Positions 12,160 to 23,145 of a stretch of DNA of 64,000 nucleotides are shown piece by piece. This DNA is from Phanerochaete sordida. Taxonomy: Eukaryota; Basidiomycota; Agaricomycetes; Polyporales; Phanerochaetaceae. A program made the position numbers and the translations under genes. Every line of letters starts with the position of its first letter. Position 1 is the first letter of the stretch. Location of the stretch: NCBI GenBank assembly GCA_019973155.2, contig BPQB01000021.1:186001-250000 (forward strand), in the 5' to 3' direction. A model generated the notes under the pieces. That model was not told the origin of the DNA. It did no database searches and worked only from the letters and a program-made list of their open reading frames with translations.

Positions 12160-15100
12160 TCACTCAGCATCCATCCTGAAACGACCGCTGGGCTGGCCAT
12201 CCGCGCGACCCTTACCCTTACCCTTGCTGACGTGTTCTGGAGTGGGAGGGGAAGCCGGCTGCGCCACCTGAGAGCTGGCCGGCGGGGTCGCTGGCTCGGG
12301 GTTGGCACCGTTGTCCTCGACGTCCGTGTCGCCGTCCAGATCCGTGTCGCCTTCTTCCATAGGCGGCTTGTCGTTGGGGTTCTCCCAGTACGGCAGCCTC
12401 TTCATCCTGAAAGAGTCCTGTTGCGGCGACGTGCGATCCTGCTCCGACTCCTTGTGGTCCCGCTCCCGTTCACTTTCCTCGCGCTCCCGCTCCTTGAGGG
12501 ACGCGGCCGCCGCGTGGAGAAACGCGGTGATCTCGTCGAACGGCTCCGCCGCACGGGTCGAGTCGCCCCTCGCATTGGTTGCACTACTCGCCGCATCAGT
12601 CGCGGGGGCCATTGTGGCATTCGCTTCGACTTCAAGTGGGTGGACCGCGCGTGGCGGCGAAGGCCCGCCGTCCCCGAGCATGCGCTCCACGTCGAACGAT
12701 TCCTCAGCGTCGAGCTCTTCCTCGGTCCTCTCCACCTCGCTCTGGTCTGCTTTCTTGGGCTGGCCTGCGGTCTTGGGCTTGCCGCGGAGCCACGCTTCGC
12801 GTATGTCCGCCGGAAGGTGCGCTACGGTGAGCGGCACCATGACGCGCGACGGCTCTCTGGTGAGGATGCGACGCGGCAGAGGCTCGGCAGATGGCGGAGG
12901 TAAGATGGCCGGCGGCGGCGGCGAACCTTCGAGCTTCAGGTGCGCGTCGACTGACGATGGCGGTGATGGTGGGCCGGCGATGGCGAGCTGCTGGGCCTCA
13001 GGAGGTTGGAATGAGTCCAGCGAAATATCGCGGGGCACCTGGCGAGTTAGTGGCGGTGGTCCAGCGGCGGCAGTGGCAGCGAGCATAACGCGGCGCCCAC
13101 GCTGCACACGCTCTGCATATTCTTGCAGCGCTATCTGGAGCTGCTGTATTTCGTCTGCGTACGTGCTCGATGTGGAGTTTACGCATGCAGCCGGGTTTCT
13201 CAAGAAGGTGTGCACGTTCTGGCCCGTCATCGTCTCGAAATGCGCTTCGGCCTTGCGCATCTCCTCTTCGAATTTGGCTCTAGGGGCCAGGTAGGGACGG
13301 CCGTAGGACCGGTCGACGAGCGCCACCGAGCTTCTCCGGGAGCTGCTCGCTTGAGGACTAGGTGTCGGTGTGCGTGTAAAAGGCTTGATGCGCCTGGGGA
13401 CGGTGCTGGGAGGGGGCATGGATGCAGACGGGGAACCCACGAGGTGTGGGGGCGTGTGGGGCTCAGTCTTCGGAACCACGGAAGCTGAAGGGGGTGTCCT
13501 CATAGAGGATGGGCCAGCCCGCGAAGAAGATGTCCTAGTTGGGGTACGCGGCATGTTAAACTGCTGCCTTGCACCAGGCCTGGCTACGGAAGGCGACGCC
13601 ACCGGTGCTGCGCCGTTGCGTCCCGCCAACGGCTGCATTCCAAACGCTGTCGGAGGAGCACGAGCAGCCATGGTCCTAGGAAGCTGGGGCTCCTCGTCGC
13701 TGGCCTCAGACCCAGAGCCGTACTTGACCCGCCTCCTCTTCGCGGGCGCAGGGTTTAGCTCAGGTTGGCTCTTGCTGACCCCAGGGTGCTTTGGGTTGCG
13801 CCCTCGCTTCTCGCCGGTCGTACCGTGAACATACGCGGGTGGGCTAGGTCGCGCAAGGTGCTCCGCCTTATTCTGCGTCGCCTGGGCGATCTGCTCGCTG
13901 CTGCCTCCAGCGACTGGGTTAGCAGTTACGATAGCTTGCGCATGGCCGTTGAGGCCGACGCGCGAGGCTGATGGAAGCGAAGAAGTTGGCGAAGCAGCAG
14001 CCGGACCAGAGGTGACTGGCCGAGCGGCAGCATAACGAAGAGCAGCTCGTTGGAGATCAGCGGTGGGCGGCACATTTGAGCGAGCCGCGATGGCTTGAGG
14101 CACAGGCGGACGAGAAGCAGAAGGCACGGGAGCAGGACTCGGGGGTGCTGGTGAAGCATGAGCTGGCGACGGAGTCGCAGGCGACCGAACAGCTGATGGT
14201 TGTGTGGTTGATAGTTGTGTTGGCCCCGGTTGAGCACTCGTGGCACTCGTCTGCTGTGCGCCGCGCTGGCGCTCAAGGTCGTAGTAGTACTGTCTTGCTG
14301 CCTCGCTGAGATCCTTCAAGCGTTCGTTCACCGAAGGGGCATTAGAAACGGCCCCGATGGCAGCGCTCACATGCGAAGCAGTGCTCTCTGGTGTGTGCGA
14401 TCGCGGTCGACGGATAAGCCCATCAGCCGGAGGACGCGTGCTGGCTGGCGTTCTGCCCGCCGGCGCGGGCCTGTCGTCGTCTTCGTCAGATGACGACGCA
14501 AAGGTGCTTCCGGCGCTGCTCGTAGGTGAAGCGACTCGCGTCGGACTGTCTTTCCCGCCGTCGTCAGCATCCTCGTCTTCATCATCGGAGAAAGTGGCTG
14601 AGGGTGGCGGTGGTGAGCGTGCCGTGGGGCGTACTCCGGAGAAGCTTCGCGATGAGGATGCAGCACTCGCGTTCGACGGGCCTGCGGCGAGATCTGCGGC
14701 TGCAAACCTCAATTCCGCTTCGTCGCTGGTGAAAAATGAGCGACACTTTCGAAAGTATGTTTATGGCGCACTTACGCGGAATCTGGATCCTCGCTGCCTC
14801 TCTCTTCGTCACTCTCAAGCTCGAGCCAGACACCATTCTTCTCCTTCATCCAGATGGGGAAGCGCGTCCAAACCTCCTGCGTGGTCCAAGTGCTCTTCAT
14901 AGCAGAGTTCCAGTAGGCGGCCCACAGCTCGAGGCGCTTGACCTCGGCTCCCAGCTGGGTCGTCCCCCGGCGGTACCAGTGTGCGCGCTGGAGGCCCTCG
15001 TTGACATCGGGGAGGAGCTTGCCCTGTATCTCGTCCGAGAGCTCGGTGTACTTGCCACACAGCACCTTGATCGTCTCCACGAGGACCTTGAGCTCGTGTT

Positions 15101-16716
15101 CCTTCTCCTCGCGCTCCGTCTCGGTCATCGCGGCATCGTTGACCTCGTCGCCCAACGCAACGTCGGCAGCGGGATTGAACTTCCATTTGTACCAGCGCCG
15201 CTGCGACAGGTCCGGGAGGCGGTCGTACTGGGGCGTGAGGTCGCTTAGCTGCGCGAACCATTCGATGCGGTACTGCTCGTCCTTCGCGATGCGCTCCATC
15301 GCCTCTGCGCTGGGCTTCGGTGGCGGCGTGAGTCCCATCGCCCGGTAGTACTGATGGAACTGCTTGTAGTAATGCTCGCCGATTTCTCTCAGCTGTCTTT
15401 CTTCGTCGGTCTCGCCTACATCGACTGGCGGTGCAGGGACGTCGTCCATATTAACATCGCCGTTTGGTACGATAGGCTGGGCAGGTGAATCTGCAATAGA
15501 CGAGTTCATTACATCTAAGTGCGTGTCTCATACGGATAACATCAATGTACACACCGTGCGCAGCGCTGCCTGATACATCATCGTCACTAGATGAGGATCC
15601 ACCAAAGATGTCCCTCTCGGTCACTGGGGGCGATCTCTCGGGAACGTGGAAGGAAGGAGATTCGCTCAGGCGAAGAGGCGGGCCTGTCGCACATTCGTTA
15701 CTTGGCTGCGCCGCCTGTGTGGGTTCCGGCCCATTCGAAGATGCAGAGTTCCTGGCAGTATCCGCAACGACTATAGGCCGCGGAGGAGAATCTGACGGAG
15801 TGGTCGAGTATGTTACTGGCGATGAACTTGAAGGCACTAGGCCGCTGCAGCTTTCGTGGAATGGTGTTGGGGGGTGTGATGGTTGATGTGGCGCAGCTTC
15901 GGTGGACGCGAATGGTGTCGGGGATAAGGGTGACGCCCCAGACTGAAGCTCGTCTTCCATGTCCATGTCATCCAGTCCATCTGCAGGGAAAGGCGCAACC
16001 TTGCTGATCTTGTGCACAGCAAGTGTAGGTGGCGACGGGGCACAACTGCGTTCGAACTTCTCAACGTCTATGGGCTTCCTACATAGAATGTGAGTGATAG
16101 AGCATCCGTGGTCGGCTATACGAGACATACGTTTGCGGTGTAGCTGGAAGTTCAACATCGGGTGATGCTTCAGTGGTAGCTGTGGCACCTTTCTTTCGCT
16201 GGGCATTCTTCCCGCCTTTCTTGACGCTGGCCTTCACGGATGCCTTGCTTGGCTTCTGGCAAAGATGAGAGTCAGTGACTGAAGTAGAGAATACGGCATG
16301 TTTACCTTCGTGGCGGAAGGAGACTGCTGCTTCCGCTCAGATTTGCGAGTTCGAAGTTCGTACGGAGCCATGTCTTGAACGGTATTGACGTCCCAGCCAG
16401 CTGGTGGTAAGACAGGTGATGGCTGAGGGGGTACAGAGAGCAGAGGGAAGCGGTGGTAGAGGATGGTGAAGGCAAGAAGCAAAAGCAGAATGTGTGCGTG
16501 GAACAAACGCGGCTACGGCTCAGAACAAAAGCCTGATGAGTGGCCAAAGACACTCCCAAGTGGCATGGCCTTGTCCAAGCCTTCGTCAGGTGGTCCAAGC
16601 GACGGTACATCGCGAAAATACTTCTCGTACGGCTCAACTCGTCTGCAGTCATAACCTTCCGCTGAACTTTGCGGGTTGGGTAGCATATCGAACGCCGCCA
16701 CCGAGGTGAATGTCAT
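12160..16716 (-). CDS. Long, largely disordered orphan protein
   Basis: A multi-exon minus-strand gene. The last large exon (to about 14730) joins through an intron ending at ttcaccag to the 15.5-14.8 kb exon. That exon joins upstream through an intron of about 62 bases in phase 1, so the separate-looking frames form one gene. The N-terminal exon starts at the ATG at 16716; the join to exon 2 near 16560-16430 is uncertain. One exon is lysine-rich (KASVKASVKKGGKNAQRKK). The only compact region is in the middle, with EIGEHYYKQFHQYYRAMG, RRWYKWKF and WTRFPIWMKEKNGVW. The rest is Ser/Pro/Ala-rich with acidic patches, and the C-terminus is KGKGKGRADG. No known catalytic domain is visible. RRWYKWKF loosely recalls the aromatic core of the nearby orphan family, which may hint at distant kinship. 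Total length is well over 1000 residues. Confidence 0.65.
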
Positions 16717-17563
16717 GGTAGTCAACCAAGTGGCGGACCTCGGGCGTCTATAATGAACAAAGAACGCGACGCATCTCCACGCGCACGATTCACGCGCTCA
16801 CGAGTACTAGGAGTTCCTTCCTCCCTCAAACGGAGAAGAAAAAACAACTCGGTATGATACTGCTCTCCTCGTACCTAAATTAGCGGAAGACAGAAGGCAG
16901 CTGTCGTAACTTACAGCTTTCTAAGCAAAAAGTAATGACAAGAGTGGGATTCGAACCCACGCAGCTTTCGCTATGAGAAACCAACCTCTGTTGGTAAGCT
17001 TACGCTTGAGTCACACGCCTTAGACCACTCGGCCATCTTGTCATAACGTTTGGGGCAAAAATACAACAATATGAATCTACAAACATATCAGACCGCCTTC
17101 GTGCCCCGCAGTTTGTAGCTTTCGTCCGCCCACTCAAATTCGCTCTGGTCTCTCTCATCATCTTTCAGCGTCGTGGCTAGACTCATGTGTGTGCCACTTT
17201 AAACCTCAATGGCCGCCTGCTGTCGGAGGGTCTCAGTCCGCGCTCCTTTACTGGATATCTCCAGTGATCTCCTAGTGCTACTAACGATACCAGCGGGCCC
17301 GCAATCTTCACTCACGTACAGGCAATGAGTGGCGGCTTCCCAGTTAGAGTGTTCTTCTCTCGCTTCGCTTTGCTTTCTTCTGAAAGGAGGGTGAGCCACT
17401 CGAAGTAACGTGACCTATGCTATGGCCAAGTATATTGGCCACTTCACATGAAAGACACGCGGAGATAAAAAGCTCGTGTCTCTCGTTCGACGCGCCTTGC
17501 CTCTCACAAAGACTGCCCATTGCTGCCCGCCCTACTGCGATTGACACACAGCTTCCTCACGCT
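16717..17563. other. Divergent intergenic region containing the tRNA gene
   Basis: About 850 bases separate the minus-strand orphan gene from the plus-strand orphan gene at 17564. It contains the tRNA-Leu gene. The remainder shows no coding signal and presumably carries both upstream regions. Confidence 0.55.
16937..17042 (-). tRNA. tRNA-Leu (anticodon CAA) with intron
   Basis: Read on the minus strand, the gene starts GACAAGA and ends TCTTGTC, which pair fully as the 7-bp acceptor stem. The T arm is GTGGG-TTCGAAT-CCCAC, and the A box region is TGGCCGAGTGG. The anticodon loop carries CTCAAG, with the CAA anticodon at plus-strand 17006-17008. An intron of about 26 bases follows position 37, and the 3' half of the anticodon stem (TCATA) pairs with TGTGA. 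A long variable arm (AGC-GAAA-GCT) marks a class II tRNA. Yeast tRNA-Leu(CAA) also has an intron at this place. CCA is not encoded, as expected in eukaryotes. Confidence 0.95.
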
Positions 17564-19886
17564 ATGCCCGCGCGTTTCACTGCCGCGTTCCTTGAATCCC
17601 AGAGTTACAAAGAACTCCAACGCGTTGTGAAGGTGAGCATTAACCGTAAATCCACTTGCGTGAATAATAGAACTCTGACACGCGTGGAACCGTAGGAACT
17701 GAAAGCCTCGAATCCTGACGATGAGTCCATTCAGGGATTGAGCGGGCGAATGGCTCGAAAAGCCATGATTGAGACCCTTCTTGCCCTTACGGCGTCCACC
17801 TCTGGTAAGCCACTCTCGCGAATGGCTCTTTGTTCAATCATATTGATAAAAAGGGCGTGTTGTGCAGAGTCCAGCGGCTCGGAAGGCGACTCTGCACTTT
17901 CGTGCGAGGATGATGCTGAGCCAGCGGACGCGATGAATGTCGACAGCCCGAGGACCTCGCCGGATGAGAATCAGTCCGGGAAGCTCGCTGGCGATGGTAC
18001 GGAGTTTCTGACACTTGACTGCCAACTTATACTCAAGATACTCTTCCGCAGTCGTCACTGCCGACTCTCACCTGCTAGTACCTGACGGAGCGGGTGACAT
18101 TACAGTCGACATCCATTCCCAGGCAGTTCCCGCAACGGATCCAAGTTGGGTCGACGCCTCGTCGAAATCGCCCGTCCGGCATGGCTCGCCCCAACGTACG
18201 ACACGATCAAGCCCTGCGAAGTCCCCCAAGAAGTCGCCTCATCATGACCCTGAGGGTACCAAGGCGGGGCCTTCCAGCTCTTCGTCCAAGCCGGATATCG
18301 ACAACGTCTTGGCCGATTCGGAGCCCACTCCACAAGACGGCGAGCTGAGCGTTGAACAGCAATTGTTCGTACTGCAATCTTTGTCACATTGTCAGGTCTG
18401 ACGAGGATTTGACAGGATCAATCGCTGGATGAGGGGCTCATCAGCCGTCCGCGTGGTGCCAAAGTCATCCGCCCCCGAGTCGACAGCCGCTGCACTGGAA
18501 ACGATGCCCTCGACTGCGAAAGTCTCGACACAGTCTGCCTCCCGGTCACCAACGCCCACCCCCGGCGCCCGGTCGCCATCGCCTCGTCGATGGACACGAC
18601 CTGCCGACAGCGACTCCGACTACGAGATGGCCTTCAAGGGCTTCGGCAACGACAGAAAGCCACGGACACGAGGGGTTCGACGTGCAGCGTCCCCGCTGCT
18701 CAACCTCGCGGATCCTCCTATTTCGTCGGGCCGCGCTCGCCGACCGCCTAAGGCATCCCCGCGCAAAAGGTTCTCGTCGCTGTCCGCCGACGAGTCTGAC
18801 GACGACAACGCTCCACGCTCATCGGAGGTGCAAGAGGCGTGGCTGCAGAAGGCTTCGCAGCCCCCCGTTCCCGAAGATGCGGAGTACTCCCAAGGACTCG
18901 ACTCATCACAGCAAGAGTCCCAAGAGGAGGAAGACATCACCTGCAGGAAGCCCTACACGTTGGCGCGCCCGGAGGTCGACGATGACGATGACGGTGACGA
19001 TGTGAAGATGGGCGCCGCCAGTGCAAGGGCGACCCCCAGGCCGGACAGTCCCAAGGCGGGACCGCGAGCCGCTAGTCCTCCGCGAAATGCGCCAAGCGGA
19101 GCGCAGCATGAGACGAACCCCAAGTTTCCGTTCGCGACAGACGACATCCAGCAAGGGATCGTCTTCGACTTCGCGACGCAGTACATGCAGACGCTGCTCA
19201 AGTGGGGCAAGGTCATGCGGCCCGCGCAGAAGGACGCGCTCCTGGACGCGCTCATGAAGGCGTGGGACAAGAGCATAGGCGCGTGTAATCTTGCGATGCA
19301 GGAACAGCTCTTCGAGCAGCAGTACCCCGTGCCCGACGAGGCGACGCTCCCGGACGTGCGCCGCATGTACTTCCGGTGGGAGCTCCCGCTCAAGCGCGAG
19401 GAGGACTGGCTCAAGCGGCGCATGCGCGTCTTCCCGTTCATCGAGGACGAGAAGCACCTCGGGTCCTTCAATCTCCCGGACTGGGCGCCGGCGTACTTCG
19501 TGGACGGGCAGTACCACGAGCGCCCGCCGCCGCCGCGTGGGCCGCGGTGGCATAGGACGGGCCATCCGCCGGTGTACGACACCGAGGACGAGGAGGACCC
19601 GATGGTCTTGAAGCCCTACGACTGGGTGCCGAGGAAGAAAAAGCAGGTCGGCGGGGATACCCCGGCTGCCACAGAGTCGGTCACCGCTCGCCCTGATGCG
19701 CCGGTAGCGGTAGCTGGCACATCGACGGCGAGCGTTCCGGGGCCTTCGCGACTGCCAACGATCCCGGGACCGTCGGAGCCCGTCCTCGGTAAACGGGCGC
19801 GTGACGAGGACTCAGATTCCGACGACGGCGAGGAGGATACACGGCCTGCTAAGCGTGTCGAAGGTCTCTGGATGTCTCGACGGTAG
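17564..19886 (+). CDS. Orphan protein with SAP-like N-terminus and KR-rich tail (probable third family member)
   Basis: Introns at 17633-17695, 17805-17867, 17997-18051 and 18365-18415 give about 696 residues, and the exon sum is divisible by three. Exon 1 ends in YKELQRVVK in phase 0. Exon 2 carries RMARKAMIETLLALTAS and ends in phase 1. This matches the exon 1/exon 2 pattern of the tandem genes at 1185 and 3228 (KELQELCK, then LKAELLTKLS). The middle is Ser/Pro-rich and disordered. The conserved-looking region holds FATQYMQTLLKWGKVMRPAQ, RRMYFRWELPLKREEDWLK and FNLPDWAPAYFVDGQYHER. The C-terminus has KRARDEDSDSDDGEEDTRPA and ends in WMSRR. A nuclear role is suggested by the basic and acidic patches. 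No enzyme motif is visible. Confidence 0.7.
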
Positions 19887-20574
19887 CAGGGGCCCTGCGC
19901 TTCCCTTGGACTCTGGTCTGCGATTATATATCTCTGCCGTATCTCGTAATGACGAATGTATCGGTTCGCGCATTGTCAATTTAGTTCATTCAGACATACA
20001 ATTGGTTCTCAGTAGGAACGAAGCAAGAAAGCCACAAAGCTATCGATTCACTAGGTTTAGCTCGACGCGCTCTTCATGAGCCTTCCGCCCGATGCAGTAC
20101 AGGCTGACTACTTGCGCACAGGTTTGTACGCCCGTAGTGAGAGCTCAGTGAGTGCTAGTGAGTCTCGACAGCCCACGATATCCTCAACACTTGCCTCAGC
20201 GAGCTGTGTACGCCCGGCACGTCCGAGACAGCATTCCAGGGTCGATACATCCCGACGTACCATCGCATTCGTTTCGAAGACTCCTCGACGGCTCACACCA
20301 GAACAGAAAGAGAGGGGAGTATGTCAGAGGGTGCTCATCGCGCACCCTCTTCTCAGCATCTTTTCCATTCAACACGCCCCTTCAAAAAGTTCGGGTCCTA
20401 CAGCTAGCAGGAGTGGTAGGAAGATATGGAAAGGAAAGGAAAGCACAGGTCGAGCTCGACAATAATATTACAGGAACAGGGATGTGATAGTCGTTACTTC
20501 TATGGAAGAGATGGATCCGCCGTACACAGAATGTACATTTTCGTGGCGAAGGATGGGTCGTTGCCGACGGCGCG
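19887..20574. other. Convergent intergenic region
   Basis: About 690 bases between two converging genes. The first part is AT-rich and probably 3' UTR. Short open frames around 20076-20487 have no recognisable motif and are not called. Confidence 0.5.
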
Positions 20575-22740
20575 TTATGCGGATATCGTCACTGGAGGCT
20601 TCGAGCCGTCGTCCTTCTTCGCAGCCTTGGCTTGTGCCTCGGAGACAGCCTGCTGGGCCTGCGCCTTCTTCTCCTCGAGCTCCTTCACCTTCTTCTCGAG
20701 TTCCGCTGCGCTCTGTCCGGCACCGTTCGCAGCGGCCTTGCCGGTGTTGTTGAACGTGACGCTCTTGTTGTGGCTCTGGGCGCTGCCCTCCGTAGAAGAA
20801 ACGTTGGTAAGCCCGCCAGATGCCGACAGACCGCGATGGAATGTCGTGGGCAACACGCGCCCCTCGGGATGCTGATAGGGACATGTCGCCCGCGTGCACG
20901 CCGTACCGAACCGGCACGGCTGCTGGATCGAGGTTGCGGGCTTCTGGTGGGGATGCAGGAAAGTGCAGTTTGGTCGTGTGCAGGCTGCACCGAAGCGACA
21001 AGGGATCTGGGATTGATGCGACGGTGCAGGAGAGTGGGCTGCGCCGGGCGTGAAAGCCGGTGCTTTGGGATTGAGCTGTTCGCCTACAAATATCCATTAG
21101 AGACACGGGCAATCGATATTGACAGTGACATACCAGTTCCCTTGAGCGCAGCTGGGCTGACGTGCGACTTTATGCAATCCTTGTCCTTGCAGTTCTTGCC
21201 GTTCTCGCAGGGTTCGGTGCTGAGAACGACGCCGCTCTCGGGCGTCGCAACGGGAGAAGGGTGCGACCACCGGCAAACTGGGTTGACACATTTCACACCG
21301 AACTTGCAGAGCGTTGGTGATTGGGGTCGTTCTGGTGGGACAAGACCAGGTCGGCCCTGCGATGTAGATGACGCAATCTGAGTGGCGGCGACGGGTGTCG
21401 GTGCCGCGATGAACGGAGCGGGAGCCGCAGCGGAAGGCGCGACCATCTGCTCCATTACTTGAGTAGGGGCGGGTGGCGCGATGTCTGGTGTGCTGGAGGA
21501 TGGTGCCGGGGTATGTCCTCCACGTCCGTTATGACCGCCGCGCATGCCACCCCTTCCGCGTCCACGACCTCGTCCTCGTTCACCCATACCCTGCTGCCCA
21601 TTCATACCACCCATCATGTTCATGTCCATGCCCGGCTGCATTGGGAACCCCATGGCTGCGGGGTTGAGGATCCCCATAGCTCCCGCCATTTGCGCCATGA
21701 GAGACATCTGGTTCATCATCATCTCCTGCAGCATCATCGGGTTCTGCATTTGCATCGCCGCCATGTCCATCCCTGGTATACCGTTCATTGGGAAGCCCTG
21801 TGGGGCGCCGTTCATCAGCATGCCCATCTCCGGGTTCTGAGCGGTGATGCTGTCAATGCGAGCTTGGATGTCGTCCTTTGCATAGTGACCGTTCCGCGAA
21901 GAGGAGCCCATGCGCTCGAGGAGGCTGCGCGAGCCCCCTGGCATGTTGCCATGGCCGTCTCGTTGCTGCATGGCGCGCGGACCGGTGGGTAAGTCTGTTC
22001 GCCGCGATTTGTGCACGTGCCCACCCGGAGAGGGTGAACGAGCGGATGCTGGACGTTTCTGGGCAGAGGGAGACGTGGACGGAAGGGCTTGAGCGATGGC
22101 TTGCTGGAATGGTCCGGCGCGAGGACCGTTTGGTGGTCGTCTTGGCAGCTCATTCTGTACGTGTGGGGGCGTATCGCGGGCAGGGGTAGGTGCAGCAGGC
22201 GGTGCGGGCTCGGGAGCAGAGGCTGTCGGAGAATCGGCTTCCGGGGCGGTCTTTGACACTTCGGCAAAGAGCCAGTCGACGAAGCTTGAATCTAGCGACT
22301 GTTCAATACATTGTCAAGGTGGAATGTGGCGCATATATCTTACCGAAGTCTGATCCAATGACTGAAAAGGCAAGGTTAGCGAGGTGCTAAGATAATTACA
22401 GGTGCGGCACTTACGATCTTCTAGCTCTGTCGATATTTGGGCTGGAACAATGTCAGTTTTTAGGCCTGCTTCGGTCGCATTCACCACTCACCAGGAGTTT
22501 TGTTGTTGATGATCATAATAGTAATGTACTCTGCCATGACTGGGTCTGCGAAACTGGTGAGTATTCCTCTGTTGTGGCGCCCCAAAGTACTTACCTGCGT
22601 CAGGACTGTATCCCCGCTTCGTAAGTTCATCTTGGATTGCATTCTGGTGTGAGCAGTCAGTAAAGCGCAGTTTTGAGAGGGTTGAAGCATACCTGCAGTG
22701 CCGTAGCACGTTCAGTACCGATAGTCAAGCCAAAAGCCAT
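20575..22740 (-). CDS. NAB2: Nuclear poly(A)-RNA-binding CCCH zinc-finger protein, Nab2/ZC3H14 type
   Basis: The N-terminus starts MAFGLTIGTERATALQ and continues over short exons through NAIQDELTKRGYSPDA and DPVMAEYITIMIINNKTP. This is the Nab2 N-terminal PWI-like fold used for mRNA export contacts. Next comes a disordered stretch with a basic patch, then a methionine-rich segment (for example MMLQEMMMNQMSLMAQMAGA) and an RGG box (GERGRGRGRGRGG). Four CCCH fingers are visible: CKFGVKCVNPVCRWSH, CENGKNCKDKDCIKSH, CRFGAACTRPNCTFLH and CRFGTACTRATCPYQH. The C-terminus is a coiled coil (ELEKKVKELEEKKAQAQQAV). The protein should bind poly(A) tails in the nucleus, control tail length and aid export. 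Yeast Nab2 has seven fingers, so the array is shorter here. It faces the AAA-ATPase gene head-to-head. Confidence 0.9.
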
Positions 22741-23145
22741 GGTGGAGTGAGGGGATGGTGGACGTCGAGGCGAAGCTGTGACGAAGGAAACTAACACCGT
22801 GACAACGAGTCGAGCATCGTCACAATGTCTATGCGCTGTGCTTACACACTAAGAACGCGATACTTACTGTGACGTGTCACATACTCCCGTGATGCGGGGG
22901 GCTCGTGGTCGGCTCGTGCTCCTCATCACTGTCAACATCGTCTTCGCTTGGAAATGAACATCGTTCAGAAGTCTTTGCCGTCGAATATTCGAACAAAGTG
23001 CAGTCGAAATTCTGGCGACAGCTCCTCAAACCTGTTACTTCGGAACAACTGGATCTTGCACCGCCAAGCGGTATCGGCCATGCCGTGATGAACTATAGAA
23101 ATGTCACGGAGCGGCCTGCGGATGTTGTTCCTGCATACCCACACC
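22741..23145. promoter_or_regulatory. Shared upstream region of divergent Nab2 and AAA-ATPase genes
   Basis: About 400 bases lie between the two start codons, so both promoters must lie here or overlap. No TATA box or named factor site is clear. The call rests on gene geometry only. Confidence 0.4.

Noticed and set aside
15451..15550. Treating 12160-15509 and 15540-16716 as two separate genes
   Set aside because: A phase-1 GT-AG intron of about 62 bases joins them in frame, and the apparent ATG at 15509 lies inside that intron.
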